A stretch of DNA of 64,000 bases from Schizophyllum amplum (taxonomy: Eukaryota; Basidiomycota; Agaricomycetes; Agaricales; Schizophyllaceae), in contig VDMD01000105.1 of the NCBI GenBank assembly GCA_007026445.1, positions 1 to 64,000 on the forward strand, in the 5' to 3' direction. Shown in pieces: positions 22,342 through 32,260 of the stretch. The notes beneath the pieces were generated by a model, which did not search any database, had not been told where the DNA came from, and saw only the letters and a program-made list of their open reading frames with translations. Each line of letters opens with the position of its first letter. The first letter of the stretch is position 1. The translations under genes and the position numbers were made by a program.

Positions 22342-24508
22342 ATGCTCAAAAGTATTATTGATCTTCAACCTCAGGAGTACAAAGTCCCGAAGAACGCTGT
22401 CTTCCTCGTCGTCGTCAACCCGTGGGGGCAGGATGGCATCGACCGGACCACCAGCCAGCGCGGCTTCCACAATAATTTGGGCGCATGGCTGGAGATTGCT
22501 TGTGGCAGTCGTCCGACTTGCGTTTACTATCAGGGAACGGTGCGTTTGCAACGTCGGCGCACCACCGAGCATCTGACGCCGAACTCGACAGCACGCCGAA
22601 GTCATTGTGGAGTTTGGGAAAGACGTCAATCTCAATAAACTCCTGGGTGACCACGCCCTAGAGGACGTGTTTGGTGCCCCGGGTCTTCCTGGCGCATCCT
22701 CCATCTATCCGTACAATTACAAGATGAACGGGAACCCGCAGAACAAGCGTACGTCTCTGTCTCATGTTAAAATAATCCGGGCGCTGACTTTACCCTCATA
22801 GAGTGGGCTGAGGCACTCTTCGACTATAGGGACATACCGGCGGAGTTCCCCGTGCGCAGACGATATCCACTCCCGCGACGTCCAGAAGCTAGGCCAAAGA
22901 CTCATCACAGCGGCATCCTCGGGAGCATTCCGGACGACCATTGGGACCGCGTCGATGGTCTGAGGAGAGAACAGCGGTCGCCGACTCCGCCGCTGCCGCC
23001 ACCTCTGCCGCCGGTACCGCCACCGCCACCGGTTCGTAGCACCTCGTACGCGTTGCGCGAATGCTGACCGTTGTTACATAAGGCAACGAACTTCCTGCCG
23101 TACGAACGCCCGGTTCAGCTCGCAGCGGCTAGCATCAAGGAAGAAGAACCTGTCGTTCAAGTCAAAGCCGAGCTCGGCGTCAAGCGCGATCCGTACGAGG
23201 AAGGTGCGACTCGTCTTGTCATCCCACGGCCTGAAATTCGTGTGCTAACTCGAGCTATCTGAAGACGACGACTACGCGAGAAATCTATGGCCGGCACCTA
23301 CCACCGACGAGGAAGACGTGAAGCCAATCATCAAGGCCGAGCCGGACTCGAACTACATAGTCAAGGAGGAGGACGCTGGCGGTAGTTGTCTTCCCGGCGT
23401 CAAGCGGGAGGATGACGGTGGTAAGCGATGTTTCTTCGCGCCTCAGATCTACGTGTTTGACGCGTTTTCGCAGGTCGAGTCAGCGCCCAATGGCAGCAGA
23501 TGTTCAATGGTCTAGAGCTCCCGCGACCGCCAACAGACGATGTCAAACCCGTGCAGGCGGTTAAAAGCGAGGAAGCCGGTGTCAACTTCAATCAACGTAA
23601 GCAGCCTCATCCACGGGCGCTTAACTGCGGTTGACTTCACTTTTCAGATGTCAAAACAGAACATCTTGACGATACATCTGAAGACGCCGGTTAGTTTTTC
23701 CCAAGAAGATATCGCGAGTCCTATCTCATCCAAGGCGCAGGTAGACTGCTCGAGGAAGTTTTTTCGCAGCTCCCGGAACACATTCGGACTGGACAATACG
23801 CGTCGTCAGGCGCCCTCTCCGTCAAGGCGGATGATTCGCAATTCGCACGCTCTTTCGACTCATTTCCGCCTCGGGGAGTGGAAGGTCCATCCACAGGCGC
23901 TCATTCGCAGCGGATCAAGAACGAATTCGCGGATGACTATGAGCGAAGCAGGTCGGACTTGCATGGTGAGTATAATTCTTCCCTATGCTCCTATAGCCTC
24001 TGATGAAGTCTAAGGATACAGCAGAGACGACTCGCGGCGAGCTTCCAGCTCACGCGCTCCTCCTCCACTCCAAGCGAATCGGCATCAGGATCGCAGCAGT
24101 CCGGTAAAGCGCGAGAGCGACGAACGCAGTTGTATGTGACTTGCTCTCGACGCCGTCCTGAGCTTGAGCTGAACCCGTGATAGACTTGCAGCGACCGGAT
24201 CTGCGGGCTGGTGAGTTGTGAAGCGTGGTCCGCGGTCAAAATTTTGACAGACGTATCGTCAGACATCAAGCCATCCTTGGGCTATCGCGATGCTGCGCGA
24301 GACCCTCGACGACGAGGTACAATCGTGATCAAAGATCTTGGCGAGGGCTAACTTCTCTGCAGGCGAACCTCCGAAACGAGAGCTAGATGGAGATCGGAGG
24401 GAAGGTCAGTGGTTTCTTAGCATGTTCAGAAATGAGCGTGAGGTTCGATACTTACGCGGGCGTACAGATAGGGAGCACAAGCGCGTCAAATCTGAGCGTC
24501 TCTCTTGA
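22342..24508 (+). CDS. Protein with at least ten SUMO-consensus (psi-K-x-E) motifs
   Basis: Spliced gene of about 11 exons; those checked in phase are 22342-22539, 22592-22748, 22802-23031, 23083-23203, 23265-23420, 23474-23596, 23648-23689 and 23741-23965, then three more to TGA 24506-24508. The N-terminal globular part (KNAVFLVVVNPWGQDGIDRT, GFHNNLGAWLEIACGSRPTC, VIVEFGKDVNLNKLL) is unknown to me. After a Pro-rich linker comes an acidic disordered tail with IKEE, VKAE, IKAE, VKEE, VKRE, VKSE, VKTE, IKNE, VKRE and a terminal RVKSERLS, plus near-matches VKRD, VKAD and PKRE. The psi-K-x-E sequence is the established SUMO acceptor consensus, so this is inferred to be a multiply SUMOylated, probably nuclear, protein. 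Start uncertain: ATG 22342 is used here, but an upstream exon is possible. The short exons each carry about one motif, suggesting growth by exon duplication. Confidence 0.6.
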
Positions 24509-24810
24509 GTCGTGGATGGTGCTGTCTTTGCGTTTGGAGTCACGTACTGCCACCGTCCGACCATTGCGCGTTTGAAGGTCCCTTGGCTTGTATACTGTAC
24601 GGCGAAGGTGCGGTGTTCTCAACTTCGCTCAATACTATGTCCTGCTCGAACGCTTTCACGCAGGCTATTGCTGGCAGAGAACTATGTGAGCCAAATAATC
24701 CCGTCAATAAAAAATTCTCATGGGTGTCTGGGCAGAAATGTGGGGAGCCAGTGGGGAGTTCTTTGTGAATGTTGACTGCATGGTAAAGACCAAACACGTG
24801 TTTCGTATAT
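24509..24810. other. Intergenic, no gene seen
   Basis: About 300 nt between the preceding stop and the second tRNA-Lys. No exon or repeat recognised. Confidence 0.5.
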
Positions 24811-24900
24811 GCCCGCCTAGCTCAATCGGATAGAGCGTCAGACTCTTACTGACAAGAGGCGGGAATCTGAAGGCTGCGAGTTCGACCCTCGCGGTGGGCT
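24811..24900 (+). tRNA. tRNA-Lys (CTT) with 16-nt intron, copy 2
   Basis: Identical over all 90 nt, intron included, to the gene at 17507-17596. Flanks differ apart from a shared ATA immediately downstream and a GCATCCTT a little further on, so this is a gene-sized duplicate, not part of a longer recent duplication. Confidence 0.95.
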
Positions 24901-25683
24901 ATAGTTTTGCATCCTTCTCTTTGCCAATACTTTTACCGTCTGCGAAACGACCTGCTTAGGCTCGTATGTTCGCCTTCAGTTGATTGGGGCCGACGTTGGT
25001 TGTCCTGTGACCATGAGACCGGCAATCAGCGACCGCAATGTCAGCGATCAATGGCGATCATCACCTGTTTTCTTTCCTCCTCACCAGTGACGGACCTCAT
25101 ACTGACCTGGCAGGGACCTCGACACGGCTTCAGCTTCTCGATATACTTTGCCTTTCTGACGACTACACCTCTCGGAGCTGCCAGCGCCCTGCTGCGAACG
25201 GGTAGCTCAGGTCAGTAATGGCGACGGTGTTCCCGACGATGCGGCCGCACCCCTGCCGCCTTGCCTGAAGTCCGTCGCACCCTCCCCACCTCCATGCATG
25301 CTCCATGATTCGGCTCACCACGCGTTGTCCGACCGCCATCTCAGCGCATGCGCGCCGACTGCGCGCCGCGCCCGGTCGACGGACCACTTACTACGCTCCG
25401 CGCCGAAAATACTGGCCGCACGCCGGCGCGTGCCCGCGCTCCACCTCGCCGTGACGGCGTCTAGAGACCACTTGACGCCTGCTTGACGCCGACAAGCACA
25501 CGCGCAAGCGCCGCAAGCAATGTGGAGGATACTTAAGGAGGATAGGTTCGCAGCTCGTTCTCTCCAGTTCCCGCATCGTCTTTGTTGTACGAGACCGGCC
25601 AGTCCGCGTCGCTTCCTTCGTTTGCTTCTCCCACTCGCTGCTCATATCGGCTTCCACCGTTCACACGTCCTACTCCTGCCGTC
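24901..25683. other. Promoter region of the LPMO gene, no gene seen
   Basis: Contains the 5' flank of the AA11 gene; about 25500-25683 is C/T-rich, as is common just upstream of highly expressed basidiomycete genes. No TATA box stands out with confidence. Confidence 0.45.
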
Positions 25684-26851
25684 ATGTTGCCTATCGCCAT
25701 CCTCGCTGTTCTCGCTCCTCTCGCCGCGGCTCACATGGAGATGACGAGCCCGCCGCCGCTGCGCTCGAAGTACAACGACAACGCGGACACGGCAAACGTG
25801 GACTACTCGATGACGAGCCCCCTCGAGGCCTCGGGCTCCAACTTCCCCTGCAAGGGTTACCTCGCCGACACGACGGGCAAGGAGAGCGTCGCCTCATGGG
25901 CGGCGGGCTCTAGCCAGCAGGTGACGTAAGTCATTCTTGCTCTAGCTTTTGTCACTGTGATCAGAATGCGAGCTGACGTGTCTTCAGGCTTGAGGGTAGC
26001 GCCATCCACGAGGGTGGCTCGTGCCAGCTGTCCATCTCCGAGGACGAGGGCGCGACGTTCAAGGTCATCAAGTCCTTCATCGGCAACTGCCCCGCGAGCA
26101 CGGGCCCGGTCACCATGGACGTCGACATCCCCGCGGACGTCAAGAACGGCGACGTTGTCTTCGCCTGGACATGGAACAACCGCGTCGGCAACCGCGAGAT
26201 GTACATGAACTGGTAAGCTAGCTTCGCCTCCACCCGTCCCACCTCTACGAGTACTCACGCACACCCCTCAGCGCGATCGTCACCATCGACAACGGTGGCG
26301 CAGGTCTCACGGACTACCCGGACATGTTCGTCGCGCAGCTGTCGGACATCAACACCTGCACGGTCCCCGAGGGTACCGACGTCGACTACCCGAACCCGGG
26401 TACTCAGGTCGAGCGCGCCGACGCCGACGACGCCATCGGTGCGCCCGTAGGCGACTGCGGCGCCACTGGCACCGGCTCGCCGTCCACCTCCGCATCCGTG
26501 CCCGCCACCTCCTCTGCACCGGCCACCTCCGTCGGCGTGTCCGTGTCCGCCTCCGTCTCGATACCCGCGACCTCTTCCCCCGCAACCACCTCTTCCCCCG
26601 CCGCCACCTCCGCCGCGTCCTCCTCCGCGCCCGCGCCCACATCCTCCTCCACCGCCGGCGAGACCTGCACCGAGGGCGCCGTGCGCTGCGACACCGACAC
26701 CACCTGGTCCGAGTGCGGCTCGGGGTTGTGGCAGAGCCAGGGGAGCGTCCCGGGTGGGATGACGTGCAAGGACGGCGCGATCGTGCCCTTGAGCCGGAAG
26801 CGCGCGATGAGCTCGCACAAGCGCCACTGGGCGAGCCGGGGGCCGCTTTGA
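25684..26851 (+). CDS. Secreted lytic polysaccharide monooxygenase, AA11 family, with X278-like tail
   Basis: Three exons (25684-25925, 25988-26212, 26272-26851) give 348 residues. A 16-residue signal peptide (MLPIAILAVLAPLAAA) is followed by His17, which becomes the N-terminal copper ligand of the histidine brace. The second brace His is in SAIHEGGSCQLS, and the axial Tyr is expected in GNREMYMNC; both are AA11 hallmarks, as are GSNFPCKGY and FAWTWNNRVGNREMY. After about residue 215 comes a long Ser/Thr/Ala/Pro linker (likely O-glycosylated) and a Cys-rich C-terminal module, CTEGAVRCDTDTTWSECGSG, like the X278 module of known AA11 enzymes and thought to help binding. AA11 enzymes oxidatively cleave chitin; in a fungus this may act on its own wall, on other fungi or on insects. 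The role here is inference from the family. Confidence 0.85.
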
Positions 26852-27500
26852 GTGGGGCGCTCGCGCATCACAGGAGGAGCTGCTCATGCAGAGTCGCACG
26901 AGGCGCTGCCCTGCAGTGAACCCTCTCGCCTCGACCTACGGATAACGACAAACAAACGAAGCCCAGCAACGACGGCACCCAAGCAAACCACCAACACATC
27001 CACGTTTCGAACATCCACGTTTTTATATCACACGATCGCTCATTCGTTCCTTTACTCCCTCGCTTGGTATTTATTATTACTTATTATCTATTGCATGCTC
27101 TGAAGCGATGTGAATCGTGATGCGAGACTCTTTATGAGGTAAATTCAGGCTGTATCGACGAGATTTTGGTCTTTTCAAGCGACACGATGCGCTTCTGTTT
27201 TTTTTCTTCCTTTGCGTCCCTTCTCTCATTCTCCCGCGGCGCGCCTTTGTAAGACTCCTCTTGCCTGCGAGGAGTTGCTTGCTGACTATGGTACGAGATG
27301 GAAACCTTGGTGCGCACACTGCCTATGCGGTAGCAAGTCATCGTGCATCTTCACGACGTGTAGAGGACAAGCAGCGGACCGCATAGAATTACGCCGGGAG
27401 CTTGGCAGCATGAAAATCATACTCTGGCCCACGCGAGGCCAGCCTTCCGAGTCGCTCAGATCCTCCAGGCCTCAGGCAGTGATCTTCGCTGCATAAGCGC
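26852..27500. other. 3' flank of the LPMO gene, no gene seen
   Basis: AT-richer stretch (about 26990-27120) likely to be the 3' UTR, then unassigned DNA before the next repeat block. Confidence 0.45.
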
Positions 27501-28375
27501 ACCACCCGTCGCTACATAAGCGCGCCACCCTTCACTGCATCAGCGCCGCCCTTCGCTGCATAAGCGCCGCCCTTCGTAGAGTTTGAGTACTGCGAGCTGC
27601 GGTTGAACAAGTTCGGATGACGAACGCGGCGCCAGTGGTGAGGACGGCGTGGTCGGCGTCGCGTGTCGGCAAGCTCGGCGTGCAGAGACAGACGAGGTGG
27701 GCGTGCGAGAGGACGAGCTCAGCTTGAATGACGACGAGGTCGACGTGCGTAGGGACGAGGTCGGCGTGCAGATAACGAGGTCGACCTCGCAAATAGATGT
27801 TGTTGGCGTATGGACGAGTTCGGCGTGCGTACGAACGAGCTCTGCACGCGGGAGGACGAAGAGGCCGGCGTGCGGAATGATAACGAGGTTGGCGTGCGGG
27901 AGGACGAGGTCGGTGCACGGGTGAACGAGGTCGGCGCGCATGTACATAACGAGGTCGGCCTGATGGACGACGAGGTCGACGAGCGTGAGGACGAGGTCGG
28001 CGTGCGGGAAGACGACGATTTCGGCGCGACGCGTATCGACAAGGTTGACGTGCGGCACGACGAGCTTGGCGCTCGTGTAGATGACGAGCCCGGCGTGCGG
28101 GAGGACGACTAGGACGGCGCTCGTGTAGAGAACGAGCTCGTCGGCGCTCGTGCGGACGACGAGCTGGGCATGATATAGACGAGGTCGGTGCTCGTGTAGA
28201 TGATGAGCTCAGCGCTCGGGTGGACGAGGAGGGCAACGGGCGTGTGGTCGGCGCGCTTGTGGACAAAGAGGGTCGGCGTCGCGGATAATGTTGAGCTCGG
28301 CGTCGCGGATAGACGAGCTCGTCGGCGCTCGAAGGACGCCGAGCTCGTCAGCGCTCGAAGGACGCCGAGCTCAGG
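27500..28375 (-). repeat. 24-nt octapeptide array, inverted counterpart of the 12 kb array
   Basis: Starts at 27500-27570 with a 20-21-nt repeat (TTCGCTGCATAAGCGCCGCCC type, about 4 copies). From about 27650 it consists of degenerate 24-nt units close to GACGAGGTCGGCGTGCGGGA plus GGAC. On + this reads DEVGVRED; on - it reads HADLV, with protein-like stretches such as HADLVLTLVDLVVHQADLVM. The unit is the reverse complement of the 11.88-12.65 kb unit, so the two arrays are one family in opposite orientation, about 15 kb apart. No counterparts of the flanking 3' exons of the 10.9-13.1 kb gene were found here. Confidence 0.7.
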
Positions 28376-28391
28376 GCGGCGGCGTGCAGCC

Positions 28392-28515
28392 TCTGAAGCG
28401 GTCGATGTGCAGCCCATTCACTGGTCGATGTGCAGCCCATTCACTGGTCGGTGTGCAGTCCATTCACTGGTCGGTGTGCAGCCCATTCACTGGTCGGTGT
28501 GCAGTCCATTCGGTA
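28392..28515. repeat. 23-nt tandem repeat, about 5 copies
   Basis: Near-perfect copies of CAGCCCATTCACTGGTCGGT plus GTG, differing only by A/G in GTCGATG or GTCGGTG and C/T in CAGCCC or CAGTCC. High identity indicates recent expansion. Confidence 0.9.
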
Positions 28516-28574
28516 GTTGTGTCTGCATCATCATCAGCATAATTGCGACATATACGGCAAGCAAGGGACTTACA

Positions 28575-28745
28575 GATAGGCGGCGAGCACGTGCCGACGA
28601 AAGCGGCGAGCACGTACCGACGAAAGCGGCGGGCTCGTACTGACGAAAGCGGCGGGCTCGTACTGACGAAAGCAACGGCCAAAGCGGCGGCGGGCTCGTA
28701 CTGACGAAAGCGGTGGGCTCGTACTGACGAAAGCAACGGCCAAAG
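28575..28745. repeat. 23-nt tandem repeat with a higher-order duplication
   Basis: Units of GCGGCGGGCTCGTACTGACG plus AAA, about 6 copies, twice interrupted by AAGCAACGGCCAAAGCG; the interruption itself is duplicated, so the block has a higher-order period of about 60 nt. Confidence 0.85.
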
Positions 28746-29515
28746 CGACGAAGCGAGCTATGATCGCCGCGGGTCTCGGGACAGCCCAAAGCCCGTACCG
28801 CCCGGGCGTCTTGGTGCATGAGCGCCTCCCTCGAGGCACCGTCTTGCTGCACTCGCTCGACCGCCGTCTCGATGCACTCAAGCATACCGCTGTCCCTCCT
28901 CCGCGTCTTGCTCGGCGCCTCACCTCGGCGTCTTGATGCACTCGAGCACCGCGTCCCGGTGCACTCGAGCACCGCGTCTCTACCTCGAGCACCGTGTCCC
29001 TCCTCTCTTTCCCCCTCCCTCCCTCGAGGCGCCGCCGTCCCTCCAACGCCTCCCGCTCCTCCGCCGCCGTCTTGGTGCACTCGAGGCACCGCCGTCTTGG
29101 TGCACTTGGCGTACCGCCGCGTCTCGAGCACATCTCCCTCCTCCCTCCTCCCCCTTCTCCTCTCCTCTCGCACCCTCCTCCCTCCTCCAGCACCTCCTCC
29201 CCCTCCTCCGCGTCGAGCACCTCCTCCCCCTACTCCTCGAGCGCCTGCACAGCGACGATGCTGAGGGGAGGCGGATAGTAGAGGGGGGCTTGAGGCTGGT
29301 GGCTGGTGGATTGGCTGTATGGAGGAGGAGGGAGCTGATGGGGAGGAGGGAGCTGATGGGGAGGCTGGGCAGAGGGGGGAAGAGGAGGAGGGGGCGAAGA
29401 GGAGGGAGGGACGTCAAGAGAGGGGGAGGAGGGCGGCGTCGACAGACCGTGCGCCTCCCCGTAGGCAAGGTCGTCGCGTTGGCAAGGTCGTCCCGCAAGC
29501 CTTGTCGACGAGGGT
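28746..29515. other. Low-complexity CTC/GAG-rich region, no gene called
   Basis: Includes repeats of TTGGTGCACTCGAGGCACCG (about 28810-29120), then C/T-rich (29120-29260) and A/G-rich (29280-29450) tracts on the + strand. The long Arg/Gly/Ser/Pro frames on both strands reflect composition. Confidence 0.5.
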
Positions 29516-29517
29516 TG

Positions 29518-29632
29518 GATGGGCCTGGCGTGGGGGAACACGAGCATGCCTGGCGTGGGGGGACACGAGCACGCCTGGCGTGGGGGGACACGAGCACGCC
29601 TGGCGTGGGGGGACACGAGCACGCCGCGTCTC
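29518..29632. repeat. 25-nt tandem repeat, about 5 copies
   Basis: Copies of TGGCGTGGGGGGACACGAGC plus ACGCC, nearly identical. A stray half unit (CTGGCGTGGGGGGACACG) sits at about 30203, about 570 nt away. Confidence 0.9.
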
Positions 29633-29959
29633 CCTACTCCTCGAGCACCTCTCGCTCGCGAGCACTGAGAAGAGGCGGACGGGCAGATGCGGAGCGGACG
29701 GGCAGGTGCGGAGCGGATGGAGGTGCGGAGCAGCTGAACATGAATAGGCAGGCTGAATATGAATAGGCAGGCGATGGGGGCGCGCAAAGTCGATATGCAG
29801 GCGATGGGCGTGCAAAGTCGATAGGGAGGACAGGCGGTGGACTGGATTCAGAGCCGCCTGGCGGCTGGGTTCAGTGCCGTTTGGCGGGCGGGGTGTACGA
29901 GAGGCACGGGCGTTGGCGGGCGGGTTCAGAGCCGCTTGGCGGGCGGGGCGTACGAAAGG

Positions 29960-30165
29960 CAAGGACGTTGGACGGAGGGGTAGGATGTTGGCCGGAGGGG
30001 TAGGATGTTGCCAGCCGGATGGGTAGGACGTTGCTAGCCGGACGGGTAGGATGTTGCCAGCCGGACGGGTAGGATGTTGGACGGAGGGGTAGGATGTTGC
30101 CAGCCGGACGGGTAGGATGTTGGACGGAGGGGTAGGACGTTGCCAGCCGGAGGGGTAGGCGGGGT
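29960..30165. repeat. Interleaved 23-nt and 20-nt repeats
   Basis: Two related units alternate: GTTGCCAGCCGGACGGGTAG plus GAT (23 nt) and GTTGGACGGAGGGGTAGGAT (20 nt), about 9 units in all. Upstream (29850-29960) a looser GCCGCTTGGCGGGCGGG.. motif repeats. Confidence 0.8.
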
Positions 30166-30640
30166 GCATGGATGGCGGAGGCTTGAGGGGGACGGAGGGG
30201 CTGGCGTGGGGGGACACGGCGAGGTATTGCGGAGGCTTGAGGTATATGGGTAGCGGGGGCTGACGGAGGGTGCTTCGGTGTCTGCTCTTCTGCTCTTCTG
30301 TTCGTCTAGTCGTCTACTCGTCCCCATAGCTACGCATCATGTGAGCGTCGGACAGCAAGGAAGGAGCGCGACACGCACCGATGCTTTTCCCGCGTAGCGA
30401 TGCTTTTCCCCTATACATAGCGGAACCGACGTCTAGCCCCCGAGCGGGTTGCAGGAGCGTGCACATAGAGGCGTGGAGCCCTATCCGTACGGTCCAGTGC
30501 TCCGGCCTCATGAGGGCCACAGTGCAGACAACGGCGGCCGGTGTAGACGTACGCAACGAGCGCGCTGGCGGGAGATGTGATCCATGACGGCGAGGGATGT
30601 GATCCACGACGGCGGGGGACAAGCGGGGGATGTGATTGAT
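30166..30640. other. No gene recognised
   Basis: Spacer between repeat blocks; short internal duplication of CGATGCTTTTCCC at about 30379 and 30399, and GATGTGATCCA/TGACGGCG near 30575-30650. Nothing else supported. Confidence 0.4.
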
Positions 30641-32260
30641 GACGGAGGGCGGTCCGGGTAATGGCGCACGATGTGCAGCGCGTCATCCCGATGGCCGTGC
30701 CTCATGTGTCGACGCACGCCGCCTGTGCTTCGCCGCCTCTCCCGTCAACAACCAGCCGTCTTCTCGCATCGCTACCTTCCCTGTCTTTGTCGACGCGCTT
30801 GCCGCCTCTCACGCAACAGCCCCTACACGACCGGCGCTCTACCCTACACGTCTGCTCCTCCTACACGTCCGATGCTTCCAACACGCCCGCTCCTCCCTAC
30901 ACGTCCACTCCGCCCAGCACGGCTGCTCCTCTCCCTATCACTCGCATGCATCCGTCGCCATGCATACACTCCCTTCATTCACTCCCGCGCTTCCTCCATC
31001 CACTCCCGCGCTTCCTGCATCTACTCCCACTCTCCCTTACTCGCCGCGTCAGATTGTAACGTTTTCCCTTCTTGCAGCCCCCCTGAAGCAGCTCGCCGTC
31101 GCCTTCCCTCGCCATCCTCTTCCCCCGCCCTCGCCCCCGCCCTCGCCCCCCCTCCATCGTCGTCCCCCCTCCGTCCTCGCCCAGTCTGCCCTTTCACCCT
31201 CTGTCGCCCCCGCCTTCGAGCCCTCGTCCCCGCCTTCGAGCCCTCGCCCCTCCATTGTCGTGCCCGCCTTCGAGCCCTCGAGCCCCCTGCTCGTCGTGCC
31301 CGCCTTCGAGCCCTCGCCCCCGCCTTCGAGCCCCCTCCCTCTTCTCCTAGTCTGCCCTTTTACCCTCTTCTCGCCCCCCTCCGTCCTCGCCCTCGCCCCC
31401 CTGCTCGTCGCCCCCGCCTTCGAGCCGCACTGCTCGTCGTCCTCGCCCCGCCTTCGAGCCCTCGCCCCCTGCTCGTCGCCCCCGCGTTCGAGCCCCTAGG
31501 TAGAGGAAGAGGGGGTGGGGGTGGAGAGGAGGAAGAGGAAGAGGAAGCGAGCCCCTAGGTAGAGGAAGCGAGCCCCAAGGAGGAAGAGGGGGTGGGGGTG
31601 GGGGTGGAGAGGAGGAAGAGGAAGAAGGGGGTGGGGGGGGGGGGGGGGGGGGCGAGGCGCAGATGCGGCTCGAGTGGAGCGAGGCGCGGGAGGGGCTCGA
31701 ATGAAGCGAGGAGCGGGGCTCGAATGAAGCGAGGAGCAGGTGCGGCTCGAATGAAGTGGGGAGCGGGGCTCGAATGAAGTGGGGAGCGGGAGGGAAGAAG
31801 GGAGCGATGCGATGAGAGTCGAGAGCGTATGCGATGAGGGGAAGAAGGGGAGGAAAAAGGCTCGAGGGCAACTGCAGTGGGAGGGCGAGGGGATGGCGGA
31901 GGACGAGGGGATGGCGGATGACGAGTGTGGAGGAAGGAGGGCGAGGGGATGACGAGGGGATGGCGGATGTCGAGGGGGGGCGACTGCAGTGGGAGGGCGA
32001 GGGGCATGGTGGTGGGCGAGGGGCATGGTGGTGGGCGAGGAAGACGGTGGTGGGCGAGGAGCACGGTGGTGGGCGATGATCGATGAGCACTGTGGTGGGC
32101 GAGGAGCACGGTGGCCAGAGATGGCCACTGGGAGGCGAAAAGAAGGGAAAAGGTTACAGCCCGACGCGGCGAGTAAGGGAGAGTGGCAGTGGATGGAGAG
32201 AGCGTGTATGCGTGGCGACGGATGCCCATTTTAAATGTGTGTAGCACAGTAAGTACAATA
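30640..32260. repeat. Low-complexity block with a large inverted repeat and a G20 run
   Basis: The + segment about 30950-31075 (ATCCGTCGCCATGCATACAC .. CCACTCTCCCTTACTCGCCG .. CGTTTTCCCTTCTT) matches the reverse complement of about 32130-32235 (ATCCGTCGCCACGCATACAC, CCACTCTCCCTTACTCGCCG, CCTTTTCCCTTCTT). Between the arms are Ser/Pro-coding CT-rich DNA (31080-31490), a G-rich half with repeats of GGCTCGAATGAAGCGAGGAG (31690-31785), a 19-nt repeat GGGCGAGGAGCACGGTGGT (about 31995-32115), and 20 consecutive G at 31633-31652. Long frames on both strands are composition artefacts. Confidence 0.65.

Noticed and set aside
22607..22801. Independent short gene at 22607
   Set aside because: It is an internal exon (22592-22748) of the SUMO-motif gene, flanked by GT..AG.
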